From assembly GCA_012932295.1 (NCBI GenBank), contig JAAONU010000009.1:12255796-12319795 (forward strand): a DNA stretch of 64,000 nt, written 5' to 3'. Of the stretch, positions 44,408-54,590 are shown one piece after another. The notes beneath the pieces are model-generated. The model was not told the origin of the DNA and did not search any database. It was given only the letters and a program-made list of their open reading frames with translations. The stretch comes from Cyclina sinensis (Eukaryota; Mollusca; Bivalvia; Venerida; Veneridae). The translations under genes and the position numbers were made by a program. Each line of letters opens with the position of its first letter. Position 1 is the stretch's first letter.

Positions 44408-44570
44408 TGAGCTTTTGTAATCCGCCGTTGTTCGTGGTCCGTCGTTATCTCATCTTTAAACATCTCCTCCAGAACCACCGCACTAATTTTGATAAAACTT
44501 GACTACAATTATACATTGCCGGAATGTGGTCCCTTCCGATTCGTTTAGGCCTAATTAATTCATAAAGATT
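44408..44570 (+). repeat. Fragment of the GGTGAGCTTTTGT family
   Basis: GGTGAGCTTTTGTAATCCGC then CGTTGTTCGTGGTCCGTCG, and 'ACATCTCCTCCAGAACCACC', match the left part of the families at 6.7 and 16.9 kb. The first hairpin arm is missing. Confidence 0.6.
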
Positions 44571-44619
44571 AGTTTCCAAGGAAACCAAAGTAAAACAAGA
44601 AGCGCCGCAATGCGACGAA

Positions 44620-45755
44620 AACCAGGTTTTAAACGACCAAGTATTGATGTGACAGGAATTAGGAAGAAATATGGCAGTGAAGTAAAAATGGTGCTGTTAT
44701 TTTGGTACCAACACAGAAAGTTGGTTTGAATAGTTCAAAATAAAAATAAATCAGATACCTGAGTAGCATTTTAGGCTGTATTTTCATGTAAGCTACACAC
44801 ATGCCAAGTTGATTATCAATAGGTCAAAGTGTGCTGAAGTTATTGAGTAGAAGCTGAAAATTCTATTGTAAGCAAGTGACCTTGACCTTGCTCTCAGATA
44901 TCATAATAGCAATCCCAAGCTGCATCTTAATATAAGCTACCCACACAGCAAGTTTGGTGTCAACAGGTCAACGCAAACTCAAGTTATTACGTGAAAACTG
45001 AATTTCTTTTTTAAAGCAACAGTGACCTTGACCTTGTTCACAGACACCTGGGTAGCAATGCCAAGTTGCATCTTGATATCAGCTACCCAAATACTAAATT
45101 TGGTGTCAATATGTCTAAGCAATCTAAAGTTATTGAGCGGAAACTTAATTTCTTTTTTTAGCAACAGTGACCTTGACCTTGACCACAGACACCTGGGTAG
45201 CAATCCCAAGCTGCCTCTTGATATAAGCTACCCATATACCAAGTTTAGCATCAATAGACCAAAGCGAACTAAAGTTATTGAGCAGAAACTGAATTCTATT
45301 TTTAGTAACAGTGACCTTGACCTTGATCACAGACACCTGGGTAGCAATGCCAAGCTGCCCCTTGATATAAGCTACCCAAACACCAAGTTTGGGGTCAATA
45401 GGTCAAAGTAAACTCAAGTTATTGAGCAGAAACTGAATTTCTATATTTAGCAACAGTGACCTTGACCTTTCCCACAGACACCTGGGTAGCAATCCCAAGC
45501 TGCCTCTTGATATAAGCTACTCATATACCAAGTTTGGGGTCAATAGGTCAAAGCAAACTCAAGTTATTGAGCGGAAACTGAATTTCTATTTTTAGCAACA
45601 GTGACCTTGACCTTGATCACAGACACCTGGGTAGCAATCCCAAGCTGCTTCTTGATGTAAGCTACCCATACACCAAGTTTAGCGTTAATAGGCCAAAGTA
45701 AACTCAAGTTATTGAGCGGAAACCAAAAGTTGACGCCCGCCCGCCCGCATTTTCT
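44620..45755 (-). repeat. ~145-bp tandem array with GACCTTGACCTTG, minus orientation
   Basis: Six to seven units carry 'CAACAGTGACCTTGACCTTG', 'CACAGACACCTGGGTAGCAA', 'AAGCTGCCTCTTGATATAAG' and 'AACTCAAGTTATTGAGCGGA'. Unit positions are near 44878, 45018, 45163, 45310, 45455 and 45598. It ends at GCCCGCCCGCCCGC (about 45736-45750), which is the GGCGGGC-type left tract of this family on the minus strand. Frames at 44979-45818 on both strands are shadows of the repeat. Confidence 0.8.
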
Positions 45756-45930
45756 AGGCATCTTTAAATTCAACTTTATTGCGTCACAGAACAAGATTTG
45801 ACTTAACATCAATCTCATAATGTTGAGAAATTAAAATTACATCTTCATAACGGCTCTCGAGCTATTTAACCTGCTAAAGGATGAATAGTCGAAGAGGTAG
45901 AAAAGTGGCTTATTCAACCCCGGTCTCCCT

Positions 45931-46133
45931 TACATAGTTTCAAGGACGTTGATTTTATACAAATGTCAAAATTGGCCGTCTGGGTCACCTGTATTTTACA
46001 ATTACTTGTATTGAAAGTTTTTAAAAAGCGTAGTTTAAACAAGTGTTTAAATCATTTCCAATTGGTAACTAGTTTTTTATAGCCTTATATAGGAAAATAA
46101 GAAAAAAACTTAAAGTCGCCAAAATAATTTTAA
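45931..46133. other. Spacer between two DNA elements
   Basis: AT-rich; nothing recognised. Confidence 0.4.
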
Positions 46134-48027
46134 AGGTCATGTGACACGAATTTTTGACCTCGAAATTTTCATATGAGCGAAAAATATATATCTAACTATG
46201 ACTGTTTTACAAAATTCCGCTGGTAATTTTCATCTTAAAGATGTTTTTATAGCAAATTAAAATCCATATTTTACGCACTTGGTCGCGCGCACCTGTCACG
46301 AGCGAAACCGGAAGTGACGCACATTTATCCCTTGCCACTTTACACAGCTGCCTAGATTGTTAACAAAAACTTTAAAATTATGATGGAAAGTGAAAATGTA
46401 GACTGAATATAGTAAAAAAACAAAATTGAACAAGTAAAGCTAACATCATGAACATACATTGAAGATTTTTTTTAATAAATAATTTGAAATTTTGACGGAA
46501 TTACGAAGCCAATGAGCAATATTATATAGAGGCTAGTTTAATCAGGGTTAGAGAATTAAAAGAAACATCAGTGAAAATATCTTGACTAAGAGATATTTTT
46601 CAAGTAACTGATCCAAAAATAATTTGAACATGCTTATTTTTCTCCGATGCAGTTTGTTGGAAGACTTGTTTAACCAACTCCAATCGAGAGATTTTTTTCC
46701 TATAAAAACATTCTCCTTACAGTGATGTGTTGCTTATTTGTCTGTGGTATATTTTGCCTGAGGTACGCGTAAGTTATCTTTGACTAGATCTATGATTTTT
46801 TTCATAATAAATGCATATCTTTTTTTTGTCTTATTCATTCTACATTTTTTGAAAACAAAACAATAATAATGAAAGAACAAATAATACGAAGAAGCCCTAA
46901 AAACTATGTCAAAATCATAACACAAACACATTGTTTTTGTTTTTTAAATAATTTGTTCACATTTAGAAGTCGAATGATTTATATTTTCATCATAAATAGA
47001 TCTATTACATTTAATTATCTTATAAAAATATGTATCTGCATGGAAGCTTCTAAACTAAAAATCATTCAGACATTGTAATTGGAACAAGCTATTACATAAT
47101 GTTTTGACAGGTGTGACTGATCAAAAGTAATTCAATCAATTTGTAAGATCACTTGCCATAAAATTTTGTTATTTGTCTCAACTTTATCATTGATTGGGTC
47201 ATAAAAAAGTTAATTGCTTTGTTTTGACAGCTATGCAGAATATACAAGGGTCCCATTTGGGCAGGTTAATTTGCATAAATCCCACAGTATAAGGCGTGAT
47301 TTATGGATCTTTGACATTTCATTGGATATTAATTTATAAGCAGACACAAATTTCTACTTGATGGACATGCCATATTATTATTTTTCAAACAATATCCTGA
47401 TGTGAAAATACATTGTAGTGTGAATTTCCATTCCAGTGAAACAAATGTTAAAACATTAGATCACCTAAATTCATTTAAATTTTACTACACTTAAATGAAA
47501 AAGAATTTGTTTATGACGTAAACATCAAGTGAGGAAGATTTACGCAGCATGTAAAAACGTGGAGATTGTGTTATATAGAACCACAACATGGAAGAAATTG
47601 GAATATTTATTAAGGTAAAAATAACAACCCGTTCTCCCGGCACAAAGTTTGAATTTACGTATAAAATCGAGAAGTAATCACATTATTTTATTTTATTTAC
47701 AATTTATAGCATGTTATTTTTATAAGTGTGCTTTTATCGTGTTTCTTGCACTTGTGGTTTAGTGTTACAGTATTTTTACATTTAAAAACGGTTGTGTTAT
47801 GAGCAGTGTAATTCTGCACTACTGCCTAGTACAGTAGGGATAAATCTATGTCACAACCAAAAATTGCGGCGGAAACTACCGATGTCGAAACGGAAACAGC
47901 CGATTATCAAAAACACGTTTTTTCTTATCAAAGCAATATTTTCATAATTTCGCAGTTAAACCATCTTAATCAGTACTTTATGATTATTTTGAATAGACAG
48001 AGTTGCTATAGTCGTGTCACATGACCT
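46134..48027. mobile_element. 1.9-kb TTAA-flanked element with 16-bp terminal inverted repeats
   Basis: TTAA (46130-46133) precedes AGGTCATGTGACACGA. The exact reverse complement, TCGTGTCACATGACCT, ends at 48027 and is followed by TTAA (48028-48031). Perfect 16-bp ends with a perfect TTAA duplication are typical of piggyBac or Kolobok insertion. No transposase domain was recognised in the two small frames inside (46734-46931 minus, 46869-47078 plus), so it is probably non-autonomous. Short GC-richer patches lie just inside both ends (46275-46315, CGAGCGAAACCGGAAGTGAC; and 47865-47905, AACTACCGATGTCGAAACGG). Confidence 0.75.
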
Positions 48028-48031
48028 TTAA

Positions 48032-49150
48032 GGGGAAACTTCATCTTAACAAACTTAACTTTGTTCTGGACTATCATGAGGCATTGATCTTTATGTTATA
48101 ATGTTGTATATTTTTGTGTATAATATTGCATGGAGATTTTAACTTTGACCTTAACCTACAGCTCTACTTTCGTTTTCGAAGGTACATTCGTGAAAACTGA
48201 AAGTAAGGTAACAATTCATTGAGCATTTAAATAACATTGCTACAAGTACGTATACTACAATCAGAGTATATTAGTACCTGTTAAAGATATAAAAGTGAAA
48301 AAAAAAGTATATGTTCGGGTTCTAATGTAATTGATAGACATAAACCTAAAGACAAATCCTGCGTAAAAATAAAAGCAAGCAACTCTAGACTATATTTTAA
48401 ATAAGGATGCTGCTGTTACCCATACTAATACAATTATCATCTAACAAGAAATATCTTTTGAAAAAAGCTGGTCGACGTAAAATACATAGCAAGGATGTAT
48501 TTATCAAATTGAAAAAATTGTAATCGATTAAACTTTACTTCGTAGAGTAGCTACAATTCCGTATAACAGTAATCCTACAGAATTAATCGACTGTCCAGAA
48601 GACTTTTTAAAGACATACATTGCATCGGTTTGTACTAACCAGGCAATAAAATTTGAAAGAACCTCCAATTCCTTTCTTAGACACAGCAAGAAAGTGTTAT
48701 ATCCTTTTTTTTCTGTCGGTTCCAGTTAGATTGGATTTCGATCTTAGTAAAGGCAGGGTGTACTCGTTTTTCTGACCGAGTATACGAATCAAGTCGTAGT
48801 GATTGAACAAAATCATTCCGTATGTTTATCTCCATATTCATCCGTAAGACAGAGGAGCTTATTCGTAACAAACCGTCGATGATCCGAAGACTCACAATTC
48901 CCACTTTTTCGTAAACGGTCCGCCGGTAAGACGTCGGGTACACCGGCTCAGACAACTCTGATTATCGAATCCTGATTGGATATATTTTAAAGATTTTTGT
49001 TAGCAACGCGTCCATATCAACGAAGTTCAAACCAAAAGTAATCGACTACGTCGTAAAACGATTTATTGTTAACGTTTTAAAGTAATGCTGAGTAATACTG
49101 CCAGCTGTGTTTACTCCTTTACAATATAAAAATATTTTGCTTACTTCCGA
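48032..49150. other. Gene-free stretch
   Basis: A 92-residue minus frame at 48677-48955 has protein-like composition (Arg/Ile/Ser-rich, beginning MSEPVYPTSYRRTVYEK) but no family I recognise and no splice context. I leave it uncalled. Confidence 0.4.
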
Positions 49151-49180
49151 TATATATATATATATATATATCGATATATT
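49151..49180. repeat. (TA)n microsatellite
   Basis: About eleven TA repeats, then TCGATATATT, directly abutting the 40-bp array. Confidence 0.95.
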
Positions 49181-49674
49181 GATTGATTGTTACAAATAGA
49201 TGTGCTGTACATCATCCGTTGATTGATTGTTACAAATAGATGTGCTGTACATCATTCGTTGATTGATTGTTACAAATAGATGTGCTGTACATCATCCGTT
49301 GATTGATTGTTACAAATAGATGTGCTGTACATCATTCGTTGATTGATTGTTACAAATAGATGTGCTGTACATCATCCGTTGATTGATTGTTACAAATAGA
49401 TGTGCTGTACATCATCCGTTGATTGATTGTTACAAATAGATGTGCTGTACATCATCCGTTGATTGATTGTTACAAATAGATGTGCTGTACATCATCCGTT
49501 GATTGATTGTTACAAATAGATGTGCTGTACATCATTCGTTGATTGATTGTTACAAATAGATGTGCTGTACATCATCCGTTGATTGATTGTTACAAATAGA
49601 TGTGCTGTACATCATTCGTTGATTGATTGTTACAAATAGATGTGCTGTACATCATTCGTTGATTGATTGTTACA
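49181..49674. repeat. 40-bp minisatellite, 12 copies with one dimorphic site
   Basis: The unit is GATTGATTGTTACAAATAGA then TGTGCTGTACATCAT(C/T)CGTT. All copies are identical except at one C/T site, in the order C T C T C C C C T C T T. A last partial unit ends TTACATTCATTG. Confidence 0.95.
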
Positions 49675-50023
49675 TTCATTGTTGAAGTCTAAATTGATTA
49701 ATACATGAGAATATGAGTGTGTAGAGTGATCAGCATAAACCTTTCTTATTGTTTCCATGATTGAACAGTATTGAAATGTATTCATTGTGAAGTGGGAGTG
49801 TGAAATTCTGAATTAACGAAGTCTGGTTATGTCAATGGTCTTGTAAGTAGCAGGCCACGAAAGTGCATTATGGCTAAAAAAGAGGTGATGATAGCTATCT
49901 AGCTGTAGCTGATTTAGGTGTGCCATAGCAAATAAAAAAGAAGCAAGGGGTGTTTTGGCTCTATTGTTGGAGATTAAATTTCGAACTACTTGTCTGTTTC
50001 ATAGAACTTGCCATAGTCATAGC
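49675..50023. other. Gene-free AT-rich spacer
   Basis: Nothing recognised. Confidence 0.4.
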
Positions 50024-50350
50024 TCAGAAAGTGGTGCATACGGGCAGTTTTTGTTTTGCAGCTGATGTTTCAAGACTAGTATTTTGTCTGAAATTTATGT
50101 TTTTGTTATAAGTTGTCTTCACTCCTGCCACAATAACTGTGGTTCTCTTTTCAGGTTGATGTTTTTGGATTGTCAGTGAGGTGGACACATTTAGAGTTGT
50201 TGTCAGTCCCTGGATTTCTGTGTGGTATGTGCCACTTGAATAGTTGTGATTTTCATCTAGTTGTATTTCATTGAACTTGAGAATTTTACAGACTAAATGA
50301 ACAGTAGTTTTATGATTATTATCGCCGTCCCTGGACGGCGATATATACAA
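50024..50350 (-). CDS. Unrecognised 108-residue ORF, possible exon
   Basis: I do not recognise it. The frame is Thr/Asn-rich with balanced codons. Blocks include TTVHLVCKILKFNEIQLDEN, YSSGTYHTEIQGLTTTLNVS and TSLTIQKHQPEKRTTVIVAG. The alternating polar/hydrophobic pattern suggests beta strands, and a C..Y..Y order vaguely recalls Ig-like folds, but the spacing is wrong for a confident call. A CCGTCCAG|GGACGG acceptor-like site lies near the start. A strong-looking pyrimidine/AG site also lies on the opposite strand (CTCTTTTCAG at about 50145), which weakens the case. It may be chance. Confidence 0.2.
   Translation of the reverse strand: MYISPSRDGDNNHKTTVHLVCKILKFNEIQLDENHNYSSGTYHTEIQGLTTTLNVSTSLTIQKHQPEKRTTVIVAGVKTTYNKNINFRQNTSLETSAAKQKLPVCTTF
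50321..50342. other. Perfect 10-bp-stem hairpin
   Basis: ATCGCCGTCC and GGACGGCGAT pair perfectly around a CT loop. It is GC-rich in AT-rich DNA and lies at the start of the minus ORF. Confidence 0.7.
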
Positions 50351-51640
50351 TTAACAAGATTTGAACAGTTTTGCCTGTACACCGCCTGCCTTTAGCCAAT
50401 CAAAGCAAAGCATTTCATATCACATGATAACAAAATGGACGTCAAAATTCTTCTGCAAGGGATGCGTAAATGGACTCGCCCAACCGCCATGTTTGTCGGG
50501 TTACTTATTCTTACAACTGAAAAATACCATCATGAATGTACGATCTCAGGACCAGTCTTCAGGCTGGTGTAGGATAAACACAGGATAATCGCAATATTTT
50601 TTGCTACATGTCATTTTTAACTAGAGAATGTAGTCTAAATAAGAGTATGGTTTGTTTGTTTTTGCCAAAACTTGCACTTAAAGAAAAAAATAAATGCTTG
50701 TTTCCGGGCGGTTCTAATCAGTTTACAAACTGTACAGTAAAAGTAGCAAAGCGTGACTTAACCGGTGCGAGAAGTTTAATCAGGATTTTTCCGTGTTTTA
50801 TATATGCTTCATTAGGGTTAGGGCGGTATGTTTTTCATTAAGAAGCCAAATCGTCTGCTTTCAAAAATAGTCCAGCTACAATAAAAATTACAATGTATAT
50901 TTAATCTACTTTATAATTTCTGTGTGAAAATTATCAAATATAACTTCGCTTTTCAGTGCAAAGCATGTTGTAAGATTATCAAATTAATGAATGAAGAACA
51001 TGAAATACATTCATCTATGGATAAGACGAAATGCATGGCTGAACGGCGATTTCAAGCATTTTTGGAAATGCTAATACTTGTAATTCATTTTAAGTGAGCT
51101 AAGTGATCATGGCAGCTCCTTGTTAGTAGTTATTGATATTTTATAGAATGTTTGCAGTGATTCTAGTACCGTGTATATATAAATACTGTTTCCCCTTTTC
51201 ATGGACTCAACATGTTATATTATGCCTGTGGTTGTCTGTCTATCCATCCTTTAGCATTTTAAGTAGCTCATCATTTTAGTGCAGGTTTGCTTTGTACAAG
51301 ATACATTTTCATAATCCATTTGCCTTTCTTGCAAAGATTCATTCTCAGTATAGTTTAATGTAGTTTCAGATTTCATGAATTGAATGCAGCAGTGATTAAG
51401 GACGAAGTAAACTGATATTTCAGTAAACCAAGAACAAAAACTAAACAAGTCAACAATAGCTAAAAAGTTGACAATTCTGAAGCATGGCATTTCCTGTGAA
51501 AAGGAAAATAAAAAAACTTGACAGGTATAACATTCTTAGAAACTAATGTTCATTCACTGCAAAGCTCTGGGTATATTTTAAACACGCATTATACATGTAC
51601 GTTTTTTCGTGAAAAACTCTTTTTCATCTGCAAAGTACAC
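50351..51640. other. Gene-free stretch
   Basis: Frames at 50361-50841 (plus) and 51251-51490 (minus) show no domain. Confidence 0.4.
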
Positions 51641-52140
51641 CTTAAATCCCTTTTTCTATGTTGTTTGTTTGAACTGAGTTCAAAAATACTGTTTTAATGT
51701 GATACACCATGTATATAATAAGCCGCTAGGACTGCTAGGCAAATATTTCTTTTAATTTTTTTTTTAATTTGCAAAAAACACCCCATATTGTTGTTGTATG
51801 TTGACACTTACTTCAAAGATATTATTCTTATAGTGGTATACAAGGTTCATCGTAGGCCGCCAGGCGCTTTTTTATTTGTAAAAATACACCCCAAACCCTT
51901 TTTATTGTTGTTGCTTATCGACACTTAGTTCAAAGATAAATTTCTTGTTGTGAAAGACAAGGTTTATCTTAGGCAGCTAGGCTGCTGGGTCGCTAACAAA
52001 TCATGAAAAGACGCTTTTTTCTTAATTTGCAAAAATACACCAAAATCCCTTTTATTGTTATTGTTTGTGTTGGTTAGTTCATATATCTTAGGCGACTGGG
52101 CCGTTAGGTACCTACTCTTTACCATATTTGTCAAATTTGT
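51641..52140. repeat. Diverged ~115-135-bp tandem repeat, about four copies
   Basis: 'GCCGCTAGGACTGCTAGGC' and variants (near 51723, 51858, 51972 and 52091) alternate with 'TTTGCAAAAATACACC..AAATCCCTTTTTATTGTTGTTG' and 'ACACTTACTTCAAAGATA'. Confidence 0.75.
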
Positions 52141-53011
52141 ATGTGGGCGTAAACTTGTCATTCAGAAAATCTTGGTTTCTCTCAAGTTTGTTGTACATGC
52201 TGGCACAGAATTTTGCTTCGCTATTTGGAACTAAACATACAACCTTGTGGATATTGAGGTAGGTTTCGATATGATGTTTCCATTTAGTTTAATTGTATCT
52301 CAATGTTTCCATTAGAATATGAGAAAACTATGAGTATTTGATATCAATTAGTGTTGGCTACATTCAAAAGGGCAAACTATTTCTGTCTACATATTATGAC
52401 ATTTTTTTGCAGAACCTTATATGGTGCAGCTGTCAAAGGGATCACACTTGTCATAAAAAGGAATTTTACGTTATGCATCACTTTGAAACACTATTTGTGG
52501 ACCAGGTTCCATTGTGGATGCCACCGAAAGGTTTGAATTCATCGATTATTGTCGTTAAATAAGACTTAGTGATGTGTTAAAATATAGAAACTGGTTGTTT
52601 TTAAGATTCTAGTTGCTTTATTTTTTAACTTTGTACATTTATAAGTTGCTATTTGCAAGATGCAAATGCTATTTCTCATATCAGTCAGTTTAAAGGTGAG
52701 GTAGGGGTATTGGTGTGTGTGTCTATTTTTTTGGGGGGCGGGGCATGGAGAGACCAATGTCATGTTTGTGACTTGTCAAAATGCCACCTGCCTCAAGGGT
52801 GTGTTTCCTTCTATTTGCAGAGTTTAATAGTTCTTTGACCAGCTCTAGGAAGTACTGTATCGTAGCGACAAATGTTGGTGGAGAAAAATTCTACCTTTTT
52901 TGATGAAATGATTTGTATTTAATAGAAAAGATACAGTGGCTGTTGAAACAAGCTGTATGCCAAGAACAATTAACACTATTCAAGTGAATAAAGGCCAATT
53001 TAGTCAGTTTT
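52141..53011. other. Gene-free stretch
   Basis: Several overlapping short frames at 52338-52838 have no motif. GGGGGGCGGGGC at 52733-52744 is an isolated G-rich patch. Confidence 0.4.
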
Positions 53012-53290
53012 AGAATTTAATTTCTTTCCAACAAGTAAGGCAATTACAAATTTAAAAGCATATCTGCCTGTTGAATCAAACATGCTGTCGGCCTTTTGTA
53101 CTTGTTCTTTTACTGCATTGTCTGTACTTTCCCTTCAAAGAGGGTTTCATTTTCTTAAAGAGCTGTAATGAGATACATTTCTGTTTCAACTCATTCAAAT
53201 GCTTTGTATGAGAGTTTTTAAGCAGGCGTGTGCAGTATAAATTGTCATTTCAGGTAAATGGCAATCCTAGATGGAGCAAGCTGAAATGTC
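53012..53290 (+). repeat. Segmental duplication, copy 1 (~280 bp)
   Basis: It starts AGAATTTAATTTCTTTCCAA and runs through AAGCATATCTGCCTGTTGAA and TTTCAGGTAAATGGC to GATGGAGCAAGCT. It matches 54312-54590 in the same orientation with scattered differences. Confidence 0.9.
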
Positions 53291-53339
53291 TCACTATTGT
53301 TTTTTATTTTTTGCTACTATTTGTTTAGCAAGCATAACT

Positions 53340-54030
53340 ATTCAGACCTCTTTTTCATTACCATGACTTTATATTTGTTAAGCCGGCTTAACAATTTTTT
53401 AACCAAACCATTTGAAAAGTCTATGTACAGTTCTCCATTTTTGCTACTATTTGTAAAGCCAGGATAACTATTCAGACCTCTTGTTTTTTTTACCGGATTT
53501 TATATTTGTTAAGCCGGCTTAACAATTTCTGATAAAAAAAATCTTTTTAAAAGTCTCTGTACAGTTCTTCAGTTTTGCTACTATTTGTTAAGCCATAAAA
53601 ATTCCAGACCTCTTGTTTTTTTACCAGGATTTTATATTTGTTAAGCCGGCTTAACAATATTTCTGATACAAAACCTTTTTAAAAGTCTCTGTACATTTCT
53701 TCACTTTTGCTACTTTTTGTTAAGCCGGCTTAACAATTTCTAATACCAATCCTTTGAAAAGTCTCTATAATCATGATAATGTCCTTCAGTTTTACTACTA
53801 TTTATAAAGACGGTATAACTTTTCAGACCTCTTGTCATTACCATGATTCTATATTTGTTAAGCCGACCTTACAATTTCTGATACCAAACCTTTTGAAGAA
53901 GTTCTGTACAGTTCTCCATTTATACCACTACTTGTTAAGCCGTCTTAACAATTTCATGAAACAAACCTTTTAAAAAATTTCTGTACACTTGTTTCTTTTC
54001 ACTATAATTTGTTAAGCTTGCTTAACTTTT
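53340..54030. repeat. ~130-bp tandem array built on a 20-bp perfect palindrome
   Basis: TTGTTAAGCCGGCTTAACAA is present exactly at 53375, 53506, 53638 and 53717. Imperfect versions lie near 53855, 53933 and 54009, with lone TTGTTAAGCC-like half-sites between. Units also share 'TTTTGCTACTATTTGTTAAG', 'TTCAGACCTCTTG' and 'AAGTCTCTGTACAGTTCTTC'. The array sits between the two copies of the 280-bp duplication. Confidence 0.9.
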
Positions 54031-54311
54031 AAGTACTTTTAAGTTAATTTCGATGCATTGACTGTTTATATTATTATTTTATATTAAATTATTCTCCAGT
54101 TATAAGATTTTATCATCTAAAATACGATCATATAAATATATCTTTTAAAAAGTGTGTGGGTTGTTTGTTGTGTTTTGTGCTTGACATGTGTCTTATTAAA
54201 TTAAAAATTAAATTTAAAAATAATCTGACATTTTCACAGGGTAAAAATGCAAAATTCTGCATTTTAATTGGGAATGATTGGACATTCCCTTTTAAAAATG
54301 GACTGCATTTT

Positions 54312-54590
54312 TAGAATTTAATTTCTTTCCAACAAGTAAGGCAATTACAAATTTAAAAGCATATCTGCCTGTTGAATCAAACATGCTGTCAGCCTTCTGT
54401 ACTTGTTCGTTTACTGCATTGCCTGTACTTTCCCTTCAAAGAGGGATTTTTTTCTCTTAAAGTACTGTAATGAGATACATTTCTGTTTCAACTCATTCAA
54501 AAGCTTTGTATGAGAGTTTTTAAGTAGGCATGCGCAGTATAACCTGTCATTTCAGGTAAATGGCCTAGATGGAGCAAGCTCAGAGGAACT
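54312..54590 (+). repeat. Segmental duplication, copy 2 (~280 bp)
   Basis: Direct copy of 53012-53290 at an offset of about 1301 bp. It contains TTTCAGGTAAATGGCC like copy 1. Confidence 0.9.

Larger units (their letters stand above)
43372..45930. mobile_element. TA-flanked element with 26-bp inverted repeats, carrying other repeats
   Basis: TA (43370-43371) precedes a left end that starts GGGGAGACTGCGGTTGAATG and continues AGCCAC. The right end, read backwards from 45930, starts AGGGAGACCGGGGTTGAATA and continues AGCCAC, and TA follows at 45931-45932. The two ends agree at 22 of 26 positions. TA duplication is typical of Tc1/mariner-superfamily insertion. No transposase is seen inside. The interior is largely other repeats: a GTGCGTGCG-type element near 44050-44290, a GGTGAGCTTTTGTAATCC fragment near 44408, and a minus-oriented 145-bp array (44620-45755). 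Confidence 0.6.

Noticed and set aside
45022..45818. ORFs of 129, 84, 76 and 63 residues on both strands
   Set aside because: They are frames through the 145-bp GACCTTGACCTTG array.
48677..48955. 92-residue minus ORF
   Set aside because: Composition is protein-like, but no family, splice sites or neighbouring exons were found; left uncalled.
49181..49674. CRISPR-like regular repeats
   Set aside because: Units are contiguous with no unique spacers, and the window is eukaryotic. The same applies to the 41-bp arrays at 26926 and 38990.
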